From: DASQFQ01 sp963722815
GTDB taxonomy: Bacteria; Actinomycetota; Thermoleophilia; Solirubrobacterales; Solirubrobacteraceae
Assembly: GCA_963722815.1 (NCBI GenBank)
Contig: CAVROM010000011.1
Span: forward strand, 541,335-605,334
Direction of reading: 5' to 3'
Length of the DNA stretch: 64,000 nucleotides
In this document: positions 1 through 14,153 of the stretch, one piece after another
Position numbering within the stretch: the stretch's first letter is position 1
Layout: each line of letters starts with the position of its first letter
Made by a program: the position numbers and the translations under genes
The notes under the pieces: generated by a model
What the model was told of the DNA's origin: nothing
What the model saw: the letters and a program-made list of their open reading frames with translations, nothing else
The model's database searches: none

Positions 1-795
1 GCGGCAGCGGATCGCGCTGCTGTCCGCACCGCGGCCGTGACATGTACCCTCCGAGCACCGCGCCCGCGGCACTCCTACGAGCTGTTCGGCTCGTGTTCGG
101 CGCGATCCTCGGCCCGGCGGTCTTCGGCCCGCTGTTCGCCGGCCGCGAGCTCGCGCCGCCGCCTGACCGTCCGTGGCTGACCGCCGCGGGACACTGTGCC
201 TGGTCTCTCATCCTCGCCGACCCCACCCACCTCGCCGGCCGCCCCGAGCCCCACCACCGGCGCCGCTGAGCGAGATCCTCGTGCGGCCGGCGTTCGGCCC
301 GCCTCTCGCGGCGCGGCCTCGGGGTGATGGTGTCGGTGATGGAGCGTGCACCACAGCGGCTACGTCGTCGCCGAGCACCACACGCAGGGCGACGTGTTCC
401 CGATCATCGGCGCCCACGCCTCGGCATGTACGCGCTGGTGCCGTCGTCGGCTCGCTGATCGCATCGGCCGCGGCCCGGCGCGGCCGGCGGCCTGGCGTGA
501 GGCCTGTCCACGCCGGGTCGAGAGCGTCGCCATGACCGCGCTGCTGCTGTTCGGCCTCGGCGTCGGCTGGAATGTCTCGTTCGTCGCGGCGACCGCCCAG
601 CTCGTCGACGCCACCGCGCCCGCCGAGCGCGGCCGGATGCTCGGCTTCAACGACCTGCTGTCGGCGCTGCTCGGCGCCGCGCTCGCGCTGCTCGGCGATA
701 CGCGCCTCGCTCGGCTCGCCGCCTCGCTCGGCGCCCGCGACGTCGCCGCGCCGTCCTCTGATCGTGCCGCGCGTCGAGCGGCGCGCCCGGCCTAG
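1..795 (+). pseudogene. MFS transporter, 3' part, frameshifted
   Basis: Conceptual translation that hops between frames gives a transporter-like protein: a small-residue-rich membrane segment (AILGPAVFGPLFAGRELAP, about 88-165), a DRIGRG-like cytoplasmic-loop motif near 460, and a clear membrane helix pair with the loop APAERGRMLGFNDLL near 615-660. These are hallmarks of the major facilitator superfamily. The reading frame changes at least three times (around 170-340, 440-520 and 690-720), and the 5' end lies outside the window. The stop is TAG at 793-795. The substrate cannot be read. Because neighbouring genes show the same density of single-base frame changes, sequence error is as likely as true decay. 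Confidence 0.55.
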
Positions 796-1136
796 CGCGG
801 CGCGCAGCAGCCGCGGGACCTCCCGGCGTACGCGTCTCGGCGAGTCGCCGCCGCTAAAGCAGTACCTCCTGCCCGCGGGCCGAGCGCCTGGCCCGCTGAT
901 CGCGACGACCGCCCGCTCGGGTTGCGCACATCCGTTCTCCGTCGGACTGCAGAGCGGTCGGCGCGACCACCGGCGTCACCCGCGATCACGGCGAACGCCT
1001 GCACGACCGCGACGGTTCCCGCCGGCGCTCGCGCAGCGGTCGCGCCCTCGCTGCCACACGTGAGCGGGGACCCGGCCGTGCCGAGGCAGCGACGAGGAGA
1101 ACACGATGCTGCCGGGCGCGGTTCTCTCCGCCATGC
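796..1136. other. Stretch without recognisable gene
   Basis: About 340 bases between the broken transporter and the broken VOC gene. I could not assemble a convincing protein on either strand, even allowing frame hops. Given the frame damage on both sides, a small damaged gene cannot be excluded. No terminator-like hairpin or tRNA was seen. Confidence 0.4.
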
Positions 1137-1560
1137 ATGCACATCACCAACATCCAGCTGTGGGTCCAAGACACGGACGAGGCGCTCGCGCTCTACGCCG
1201 CGGGTCGCGCTCGGGACGGCCGCGCCGACGCCAGGACGGCGGAGATCGGCAACTCGCGCTGGTCACCGTCGGCCCCGACGGCAAGCCCGACCTGTTCCGG
1301 GCGTCCTGATGGCCATCCCTGGTCGGCGGTGACCGACGGCGGAGACCGAGCGAGCCGGTGCCCGTCCTCGCGGCCAAGGGCTTCCCGGCACGGTCTTCCT
1401 CACCACCGGCGACTGTCGACGCCGCCTACGCGGAGTTAGGCGCGAGGCGTCGAGTTCGCCCTCGGGCTCGAGGAGCGTCCCGACGGCATCGACGCGGGCC
1501 ATGACCCGTCGGCAACCCGCCCGGCCGCTGGCGAATCTGCTGTCGCGGCCATCGCCGAAG
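1137..1560 (+). pseudogene. VOC (glyoxalase/bleomycin-resistance) family protein, frameshifted
   Basis: The ATG at 1137 opens MHITNIQLWVQDTDEALALY, the first beta-alpha of a vicinal oxygen chelate domain. Further pieces in other frames follow the family order: TVGPDGKPDL (about 1265), VLMAIPG (about 1305), AKGFPGTVFLTT (about 1370), then a VEFALGLEERPDGIDAG-like segment (about 1445-1500) and DPSGN (about 1505). The whole matches a single ~130-residue VOC domain protein with at least four frame changes. The exact stop is unclear. VOC proteins bind a divalent metal and act on varied small molecules, so no substrate is proposed. Sequence error is the likeliest reason for the breaks. Confidence 0.6.
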
Positions 1561-1566
1561 CGGGCC

Positions 1567-6955
<5,389 letters not shown>

Positions 6956-7009
6956 TTCCCCCTTGTGTGACGGGCCTCACCGCCGGTCTCAAGCGCCAGC
7001 GAGGTCGTC

Positions 7010-7050
7010 CCCCCCGGTCAGCCCCACACGCACCCTCCATCTGTCGGGGT
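7010..7050 (-). repeat. 41-bp element, copy A, upstream of the acyl-CoA carboxylase gene
   Basis: A 41-base sequence that recurs at 9030-9070 with one difference (40/41). Read on the minus strand it contains GACAGATGGAGGGTGCGTGT. It lies 54 bases upstream of the carboxylase start codon, in the same orientation relative to the gene as copy B is to the gene after it. It may be a shared promoter, operator or leader element. Confidence 0.7.
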
Positions 7051-7095
7051 AGGTGCCCGGCCCCGCCCGCCGCGCGGGCGCGCGGAAGCGGGGGG

Positions 7096-8945
7096 CTACG
7101 GCGTCGGGTCGGGCAGGACGCACCGCCGAAGATGTCGGAGTTGCCGAATGTCCGCCGGGCACTGCGCCTGGACGGCCGGCGCCTCCGCCGCGTCCTCGGT
7201 GATCGCGTCTGGCTAGCGTCTCGCGCGCCGCGCGGCTCCTCGGCCTCGGCGGTCGGCGCACCGGTGGCGAGCGCCTCGTCGTGCAGGTCCTGCCGGTAGG
7301 TGTCGATCGCCGCGCAGTCGGCGCCATCGCGAACGTCGTTCCAGACGGCCGGCGCCGTAGGTCGTCGCGTGGCCGCGGCGTAGACGTAGTCGCCGAGGAA
7401 CTCGGCCGCCAGGTTGTTCTGCGACGAGCCGCGCGCGTCGCCGGACTCGCCGCGGTGCACCTCGCTTGAACGCGACCCCGCCGCCGGTCACGTCGGCGTG
7501 CAGGACCACGCCCGACGAGCTGGCGGTCGTTGCCGGGCCCCATCGCGCTGTCGCGGAAGGGCGTGGTGAACGCGTTGTAGACGAGGTAGACGTCCTGCCC
7601 GTTCGGCGAGATCGCCGGAGCCGAGTAGTAGCCGCGGTCACGCCGCGCCTCGACCGCGTACCGGGTTGCTCCAGGAGGAGCCGCCGTTGGTGGAGCGGCA
7701 GAACATCACGTGCTCGTTGTCGAGCCCGTGGCGGCCGTCGACCCAGCTGATGACGATCCTGTTCGTGGCATCCGCGCCGCTGGGCGCCCCGTTGGCGATG
7801 TCCACCGACGGTGCGGGCGTGAGGTCGGAGCGGGCGCCGCCCACGCCGTCCTCCACGCAGCGGCCGATCGACGGCTCGAACGCGCTGCAGGTGTCGAAGG
7901 TGTTCGCGATCGTGACCGGGTTGCCCCAGTGCTTGCCGCCGTCGCTGGACTTGATCATCTGGATCCGGGCCGGGCGCCGCGGTCGTCGGGTTGAAGCCGA
8001 ACTGGATGTCGAACACGTAGACGTTGCCCTTGGAGTCGGTGCGCACGGTGCAGCCGGAGCGACCGAAGCCACCGCGGCTGTGGATGTTGTTCGTGGCCGG
8101 CGTGACCTGCTTGTCGCGTCCAGGTGTGTGCCGCCGTTCCGCGAGGTGAGCACGTCGAGCGGCTGGTTGTGGCCGTTGCCGTTGCCGCGGAAGGCCGCGT
8201 AGCAGACGTAGACGTTGCCGGAGAACTTGCTGGACGGAGGCGTTGTCGGCCCAGATCTGCTCCTTGTCGGAGAACTTGGCGCCGGTCTGATGGCTGGCGA
8301 TCACCGGCGCGCTCCAGGCCGAGTCGTCACCGTCGGCCGCCGCGGCCACGTCGTCGGTGTGTGAGACCGCGATCGCCTCGGCGCCCTTGAACGGCTCGCG
8401 TGCCGGAAGTCCGAGGTCAGGTTCGCGTAGTAGAGCCGCGCGGTCTTCGAGAAGCCGCCGCCCGCGCAGGCTTCGGGCCGAAGGCAAGCGCCGGGTCGCC
8501 GTCGGCCACGAGCTCGCTCGAGTAGTAGTTCGGGAGGGTTCCGATCGGCCCGGTCCGCGGCTCGCACGGCGGGTCCGTGTCCCCGACGGCGCCCGAGGCA
8601 GTTGCGGCCGGTGAGGCCGCTGTACGTGGGCTGAGTCCAGGTGAGTGCCGCCGTTGACCGAGAAGTAGATGCCCGACACGCCCACACCCGGGGTGAACGG
8701 GCAGGTGTTGTCGGTCCCGGCGTTGCACGCCTCCATGTCGATGTTGTCGTTGGCGCCCGCGGCGAGCACGTTCGGAGTGCGGCTGGTCGATCGCGATCGC
8801 CGGCTCGTTCTGCTTGTTGGCAGAGAACGGAGACGGCGGGCTGCCCTCGGTGACCTAGCGACTCCTGCGCGGAGGCGGGCGCGGCGGCGGTGAGGACGGC
8901 GATGACCCCCCAGGCCACGGCCCGCGCGATGGAGCGACTGCGCAT
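7096..8945 (-). pseudogene. Secreted sialidase-like beta-propeller protein (BNR/Asp-box repeats), frameshifted
   Basis: Starts at ATG 8945 after an AAGGAG site and opens with a signal peptide (MRSRSIARAVAWGVIAVLTA...APASA). Downstream, in hopping frames, are NEPAIAID, a Cys-containing stretch, and three Asp-box-like motifs: SVNGGTHW, KSSDGGKHWGNP and STNGGSSWSNP. Such motifs mark the blades of exo-alpha-sialidase-type propellers. The end, allowing one shift, is GGAVLPDPTP followed by TAG at 7098-7096, giving about 615 residues. At least six frame changes are needed. The protein is probably exported and binds or hydrolyses glycans, but I do not see an assignable catalytic triad, so sialidase activity is not claimed. 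It sits between two copies of the 41-bp element. Confidence 0.65.
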
Positions 8946-9029
8946 TGCACTCCTTCTTTTGACGGGGACGGGCGTGGATCCGGCTTGGTCCCATCCCGGA
9001 TCGCGGCCTTCGGAACGCTAGCGCGAACG

Positions 9030-9070
9030 CCCCCCGGTCGGCCCCACACGCACCCTCCATCTGTCGGGGT
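9030..9070 (-). repeat. 41-bp element, copy B, upstream of the sialidase-like gene
   Basis: Second copy of the 41-base element, 84 bases upstream of the start codon at 8945 and in the same orientation as copy A. Between it and the start codon on the minus strand is a TAGCGT hexamer (about 9015-9020) resembling the -10 boxes found elsewhere in this window, so the element could lie just upstream of a promoter. Confidence 0.65.
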
Positions 9071-9119
9071 CGGGCATCCGGATCGGGGGCGCGCGGCCCG
9101 GCGTGCTGTGGTGGTCTGG

Positions 9120-10016
9120 GTGACCTTCGAACGCCACGAGCTGGAGCTGCACGGCCAGCGGGTGAGCTACCGCGTCGCCGGCAGCGGGCCCGCGCTGCTG
9201 CTCCTGCACGGGATCGCCAACTCGTCCGACACCTGGGCGCGCGTGGCCCCGCTCCTCAGCGACCGCTTCACGGTGATCGCTCCTGACCTACTCGGGCACG
9301 GCGAGTCGGCGGCGCCCCGCGGCGACTACTCGCTCGGCGCCCACGCGAGCGGCGCGCGCGACGTCGCGACCGCGCTCGGGCACGACCGCGTCACCGTCGT
9401 CGGGCACTCGCTCGGCGGCGGCATCGCCATGCAGTTCGCCTACCAGTTCCCGGAGCGCACCGAGCGGCTCGTGCTGGTCTCCAGCGGCGGGCTCGGCCGC
9501 GACGTCCACCTGCTGCTGCGCGCGGCCTCACTGCCGGGCGCCGACCTCGTCCTGCCGGCGCTCACCTCGCAGCGGCTGGTGGAGCTGGGGCGCGGCCTCG
9601 GCGGCCTGCTCGGCAAGGTCGGGCTGCACCCGTCCGCCGACATCGCGGTGCTCGCGCGCGGCTTCGCGGAGCTCGACAACGCCGGCTCGCGCCAGGCGTT
9701 CCTGGCCACCCTGCGAGCGGTCGTCGAGCCCGGGGGCCAGAAGGTCAGCGCGAACAGCCGGCTCGCGCTCGCCGCCTCGCTGCCGTCGCTGATCGTGTGG
9801 GGCGAGAACGACTCGATCATCCCGGCGGCGCACGGTGCGGCCGCGCACGAGGCGATGCCGGGCAGCCGCTTCGTGGTCTTCGAGGGCGCCGGGCACATGC
9901 CCCAGGAGAACCAGCCCCACCACTTCGCGGCCGTCCTCGGCGAGTTCTGCGACGCGACCGAGCCCGCGCGGCTGACGCACGATCACTGGCAGCCGCTGCT
10001 GGAGGGCAGGTCGTGA
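9120..10016 (+). CDS. Alpha/beta-fold hydrolase
   Basis: 298 residues with a complete alpha/beta hydrolase layout: oxyanion region LLLHGIANSSDTW (near residue 30), PDLLGHGES, nucleophile elbow VVGHSLGGG (Ser near residue 99), acid in WGENDSIIP, and the catalytic His in GAGHMPQENQP. The GTG at 9120 gives the tightest family start (VTFERHELELHGQRV); upstream in-frame GTGs exist. The stop TGA overlaps the GTG of the WS/DGAT gene in a GTGA, so the two are translationally coupled. Partnership with a wax-ester/triacylglycerol synthase suggests a lipase or esterase role in neutral-lipid metabolism; the substrate is inference. This is the only intact gene among broken neighbours. Confidence 0.85.
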   Translation: MTFERHELELHGQRVSYRVAGSGPALLLLHGIANSSDTWARVAPLLSDRFTVIAPDLLGHGESAAPRGDYSLGAHASGARDVATALGHDRVTVVGHSLGGGIAMQFAYQFPERTERLVLVSSGGLGRDVHLLLRAASLPGADLVLPALTSQRLVELGRGLGGLLGKVGLHPSADIAVLARGFAELDNAGSRQAFLATLRAVVEPGGQKVSANSRLALAASLPSLIVWGENDSIIPAAHGAAAHEAMPGSRFVVFEGAGHMPQENQPHHFAAVLGEFCDATEPARLTHDHWQPLLEGRS

Positions 10017-11349
10017 CCACCGAGCGGCTCTCCGCGCTGGACGCATCCTTCCTCGCGGTCGAGACGCCGGCCGCGCCGATGCACGTCGGCTGGGTGTCGA
10101 CCTACGACCTGCCGGAGGACGGCTCGCGCCCGCGCTTCGCCGCTCTCTTCGAGCACCTCGCCGGGCGCTTCGCGCACGCCCCGCGCTGGCGGCGCAAGCT
10201 CGCGCCCGTGCCGCTCGGGATCACCGAGCCGGCCTGGGCCGACGACCCCGACTTCGACCCGGCCCAGCACCTCCTGCACGCGCGCGGCTCCGACCTCGAC
10301 GCGATCGTCGACGAGATCTTCTCCGAGCCGCTCCCGCGCGACCGCCCGCTGTGGCAGATCTGGATCGCCGACGAGCTCGAGGACAGCGTCGTCCTGATCG
10401 GCAAGGCCCACCACTGCATGGTCGACGGCATCGCGATCGTCGAGCTCGGCAAGCTGCTGCTCGACGCCGAGCCCTACGAGGAGCGCCCCGAGGCCGAGGC
10501 GTGGAAGCCCGCGCCGGTGCCCTCGCCGGGCGAGCGGTTCGTGCGCGCGGTCGCCGACCGCGCGGCCGACGGCGCCGCGCTCGTGCTCGCGCCGGTGAAG
10601 CTCGCGAGCACACCCGGTCGCGTCTGCGCGGCGCGCCGAAGCTGGCGCGCACGTTCCAGCACATTCTTATCCCGCCCGCGCCCGGGTCCGCGCTCAACCG
10701 CGCCGGCTCACCGCGGCGCCACCACGTGCGCACGTCGCGCCCGCTCGACGAGTTGCGGACGATCCGGCGGCGCTTCGGCGTCACGCCCAACGACGTCGTG
10801 CTCGCCGCCTGCGCGGGGGCGCTGCGGCGCTTCGCCGGTCCGCAACGCCTGAAGGTCATGGTCCCCGCCGACGTGCGCGGCGCCGGCGACGCCGAGGACG
10901 GCAACCGCATCTCGTTCGTGTTCTTCGAGCTGCCGTGCGACGAGCCGGATCCGGTCGCGCGCCTCGAGGCGATCCACGCCGCCACCTCGGAGCGCGCCGA
11001 CGGTGGCGAGGCGGAGGACCTCGACGGTGCGTTCCGCGCGCTCGCGCTCGCCCCGACGCCGGTCAAGCACGTGCTCGCCCACGCGTTCGCGCACCCGCGC
11101 ATGTCGAACCTGACGATCTCGAGCGTCCCGGGCCCGGCGACGGACCGCTACATGCTCGGCTGCAAGCTCCGCAGCGTCCACTCCGCGGTCCCGCTCACCG
11201 AGCGCCACGCGCTCTCGATCGGCGTGGTCATGACCGCCGGCCGCGCGTGCTTCGGGATCTACGCCGACGCCGAGACGCTCCCCGACGCCGACGGGCTGCG
11301 CGACGACCTCGATGCCGCGTTCGACGAACTGCTCAGCGCCGACTGCTGA
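10013..11349 (+). pseudogene. WS/DGAT wax ester synthase / diacylglycerol acyltransferase, one frameshift
   Basis: About 445 residues, the usual length for bacterial WS/DGAT enzymes, which acylate fatty alcohols or diacylglycerol for storage lipid. The N-terminal half has LSALDASFLAVE, RPLWQIWI and the catalytic HHxxxDG motif (KAHHCMVDGIAIVELG). The C-terminal half, in another frame, has the family NDVVLAACAGALRRF and SNLTISSVPGP motifs. The frame changes once, near 10620, in GGTCGCGTCTGCGCGGCGCG. All key motifs are kept, so a single-base error is likely. It starts at the GTG of a GTGA overlap with the hydrolase and is probably its operon partner. Confidence 0.85.
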
Positions 11350-11359
11350 GAGCCGGCCC

Positions 11360-12664
11360 GGGCGCTCAAGGAGCCGGTGGCTCAACCTCTCCCAGAGCAT
11401 AGGGGTGAGTCCGGGCCTGAGCGACGATCGGATTCGCCGCGCTCGGGATCGCCCTCGTCGAGATCGACGGGCAGCATCGACCTCGGCGGGGTGGCGATCG
11501 TGTTCAAGGGCGACGGATCGGCGGCGCGCACGGTGCTCTCGGTCATCGCGGGGTCGCTCATCACCGTCGCAGGGCTGACCTTCTCGACGACCATGGTCGT
11601 GCTCCAGCTCGCCTCGAGCCAGTTCAGCCCGCGCATCCTGCGGAGCTTCTTCGGCGACCGGGTCACCCAGATCACGATCGGGACCTACGTCGGCACGTTC
11701 GTCTACGCGATCCTCGTGCTGCGCGCGGTCGGCTCATTCGGCAACACCGGCTTCGTGCCTCGGCTGAGCGTCACGGTCGCCTCGCTGCTCGGCATCGCGG
11801 CGGTCGTGCTGCTGATCGTGTTCCTGCATCACGTCTCGAAGCTGGTCCAGGTCTCGCACGTGACGGCCAAGCTGGCGCAGGCCGCGCTCGCCCGCAGCGA
11901 CGTGCTCTATCCCGAGCGCTACGGGACGCCGGCCGACGATCATGAGGCCAAGGAGCTGCTCGCCGCCTGGCGCAGCGAGGATGGCCGAGCACGTGCTGCC
12001 GACGCGGCCCGGCTTCGTTCAGCGGGTCGAGCTCGACGACCCTGATGGCGAGCCTCGGCGACGAGCGTCGAGCGCGTCGCGATCCTCGTATGCGCGGGCG
12101 ACTTCGTCGCGATCGCGACGACGATCGCCGAAATGTGGCCCGCCTGCGCGGCGGAGCGATGCTCCGCGGAGGTGCGCCGCGCCGTCACCATCGACGACCG
12201 AGCGCGACCTCGACCAGGACGTCGACTTCGGGCTCCGCCAGCTCAGCGATGTCGCACTGAAGGCGGTGTCGCCGGGCATCAACGACCCGATGACCGCCGT
12301 CACGTGCATCGGCTACCTGCGGTCGATCCTCGTCCCCTCGCCCAGCGCGCCGTTGACGTCGCGGGTGCGGCGGGCCGACGGTCGCGATCTCACCGTCGTG
12401 GTCCGGCGGCGCGGGTTCGACGAGTACGTGGAGTCGCTCCTGCAGATCAACCGCTACGTGGACGGCGACGCCTGGGTGGCCGGCGAGCTGATGCTGGCGC
12501 TGCGCGCGTGCGCCGACGCCGCCCAGCGCTGTGGGGCGGGCGACCGCGTGCGCGTCGCCCGCGACGCCGCCGCCACCGTCGCCGCCCAGGCCGCCGCGCA
12601 AGCGCGCAGCGAGCGCGACCGCCGGCGGATCGAGGCGCTGGCGGCGGGCGTCGCCGGCGACTGA
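11360..12664 (+). pseudogene. DUF2254 family membrane protein, frameshifted
   Basis: The pieces read through as a DUF2254 protein of about 430 residues: RSRWLNLSQS and AIGFAALGIALVEIDGQ (11365-11480, two frames), IDLGGVAIVFKGDGSAARTV with membrane helices and SSQFSPRILRSFFGDRV (11480-11950), then RPGFVQRVELD, GDFVAIATTIAEM and DFGLRQLSDVALKAVSPGIN in further frames to TGA at 12662-12664. Family members are multi-pass membrane proteins of unknown function with a large soluble C-terminal domain. At least four frame changes are needed (about 11400-11475, 11980, 12050, 12200). The start codon cannot be fixed. Confidence 0.7.
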
Positions 12665-12665
12665 C

Positions 12666-12951
12666 TCAGCGCTGCGCTGCGGCGCGCCCGGACGCGATCA
12701 CCGCGCGGACCTGACATCCGCGCGGTGAAGACGCGTCGCGAGACCTCCTCCGCGCCGAACTCGACGGCGAGCTCGCGGAGGTGGGGAGGGAGGTCGTAGT
12801 GGTCGCCCTGGAAGCGATGGCGCGGGATCCCGAGCTGCGCCGCGAACGCGTGCAGCTCCTCGAAGTCCACGTCGCTCGCCATGTGGCACCAGTGCTTGAA
12901 CGGCAGCCGGACGTGGGGGTACTCGACGAGCTTGTCGACCATCACCGCCAC
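12666..12951 (-). CDS. DUF4031 domain protein
   Basis: A small cytoplasmic protein of ~90 residues. MVDKLVEYPHVRLPFKHWCH, MASDVDFEELHAFAAQLG and FQGDHYDLPPHLRELAVEFG match the DUF4031 family (unknown function). The GTG at 12951 lies 7 nt after a TACCCT hexamer on the minus strand (12964-12959), so the mRNA is probably leaderless. As written the frame stays open to 12454, deep into the convergent DUF2254 gene. A one-base shift near 12700 would instead give VRAVIASGRAAAQR and a stop at 12666, which fits the family length. I annotate that end as likelier. Confidence 0.65.
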
Positions 12952-12966
12952 GCCCGGCAGGGTACG

Positions 12967-13437
12967 TCAGCGGCGGGTGAGCCTGATGACGAAGTCCGAG
13001 CCGCCGGGGACCTCCTTGTTGCTGAGGACCTTCGCGTCCTTGAACTTGCCGATCGCGCCGATCAGGTCGAACCCGTGGAAGCGGAGCAGCGAGTTGCCCA
13101 GCGCGGTGTAGCCGTGGCAGTCGGGCTCGGGGCCGGTACCGAAGCTGCACTGCAGGTAGTCGGCGCCGATCGGCTTCTTCGAGTGCTTCTTGTGTGTGCC
13201 GCGGTAGTCGAGCGAGTCGATCTCGAACGAGTCGCCGGGCTGCGCCGGGGCGGGGTGCGGGCCGTGCGACACGGTGCCGTCGGCGGCCGTGAAGGTGAAG
13301 GACTGCACCTTGGAGAAGATCTTCAAGGTCTCCTTCTTGCCGGCCGCGTCGGCAGAGGCCGCGGCGACGGCGAGGGCGCACAGCAGGACCGCGATGACGG
13401 CGCCTGCGAGGGAGCGGATGGGGGTGATGTAGGTCAT
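12967..13437 (-). CDS. Secreted beta-barrel protein, allene-oxide-cyclase/dirigent-like
   Basis: 156 residues with a signal peptide (MTYITPIRSLAGAVIAVLLC...SADA) and a ~125-residue mature domain. FTFTAADGTVSHGP, GDSFEIDSLDYRG, GADYLQCSFG.....DCHGYTALG and FDLIGAIGKFKDAKV follow the strand pattern of the small secreted AOC/dirigent barrels common in actinobacteria. Two Cys residues probably form a disulfide. The start at 13437 is 7 nt downstream of TAGCGT (13450-13445 on the minus strand), indicating a leaderless transcript; a longer frame upstream is not needed. The ligand is unknown, and the barrel assignment rests on pattern only. Confidence 0.55.
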   Translation of the reverse strand: MTYITPIRSLAGAVIAVLLCALAVAAASADAAGKKETLKIFSKVQSFTFTAADGTVSHGPHPAPAQPGDSFEIDSLDYRGTHKKHSKKPIGADYLQCSFGTGPEPDCHGYTALGNSLLRFHGFDLIGAIGKFKDAKVLSNKEVPGGSDFVIRLTRR

Positions 13438-13496
13438 GGCAGCGACGCTACGGCCGGCCCGGCCGCCGCACATCGGGACGGCCACCGAACCTCGCT

Positions 13497-14153
13497 TCAG
13501 TGCTGGCCCTGAGATTCGCGCAGGTAGGTGAGCACCGCGAGCACGCGCCGGTGGTCGTCGCTCGAGACCTGGAGCCCGAGCTTCATGAGGATCGTGCGCA
13601 CGTGCGTCTCGACCGTCTTCTCGGTCAGCCACAGCTGCCGCGCGATGCCGGCGTTGGTGCGGCCCTCGGCCATCAGCGACAGCACCTCGCGCTCGCGCGG
13701 CGTGAGCTCCTCGAGCGCGCTCTCGTGCTTCGGCCGCTCGATCAGCGTGGCGACGACCTGCGGGTCGAGCGCGGAGCCGCCCTCGCTCACGCGCCGCGCC
13801 GCGTCGAGGAAGTCGTCGACGTCGAGCACGCGGTCCTTCAGCAGGTAGCCGAAGCCGCCGCCGGCCGACACGAGCTCGACGACGTGGCGCGTCTCGATGT
13901 GCTGGGACAGGACGAGCACGGCGGTGCCGGGGTGCGAGCGGCGGATCTCCGCCGCGGCGCGAGTGCCCTCGTCCTCGTAGTCGGGCGGCATGCGGACGTC
14001 GACGATCGCAAGCTCGGGCGCGTGCTCGCCGACGAGCGCGAGCAGCGCCTCGGCGTCGCCCGCGCGGCCGACGACCTCGTGCCCGGCGTCCTCGAGCAGC
14101 CCCGCGAGCCCTTCGCGCAGCAGCACCGTGTCCTCAGCGATCACGACGCGCAC
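13497..14153 (-). CDS. LuxR/NarL-family response regulator
   Basis: 218 residues. The receiver domain starts RVVIAEDTVLLREGL, with phospho-acceptor Asp in AIVDVRMP and the conserved Lys in YLLKDRVLD. The C-terminal GerE helix-turn-helix is LTPREREVLSLMAEGRTNAG through KTVETHVRTILMKLG. It controls transcription when phosphorylated by its partner kinase. It overlaps the 3' end of the sensor kinase gene by 13 nt on the same strand, so the two form one operon. Target genes cannot be read from the sequence. Confidence 0.93.
   Translation of the reverse strand: MRVVIAEDTVLLREGLAGLLEDAGHEVVGRAGDAEALLALVGEHAPELAIVDVRMPPDYEDEGTRAAAEIRRSHPGTAVLVLSQHIETRHVVELVSAGGGFGYLLKDRVLDVDDFLDAARRVSEGGSALDPQVVATLIERPKHESALEELTPREREVLSLMAEGRTNAGIARQLWLTEKTVETHVRTILMKLGLQVSSDDHRRVLAVLTYLRESQGQH

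Noticed and set aside
796..1136. Regulator gene next to the VOC gene
   Set aside because: Frame-hopping did not give a helix-turn-helix; too damaged or absent to claim.
7010..9070. 41-bp copies as insertion-site duplications bounding a mobile element
   Set aside because: They are too long for target duplications, contain no transposase between them, and both sit upstream of gene starts.
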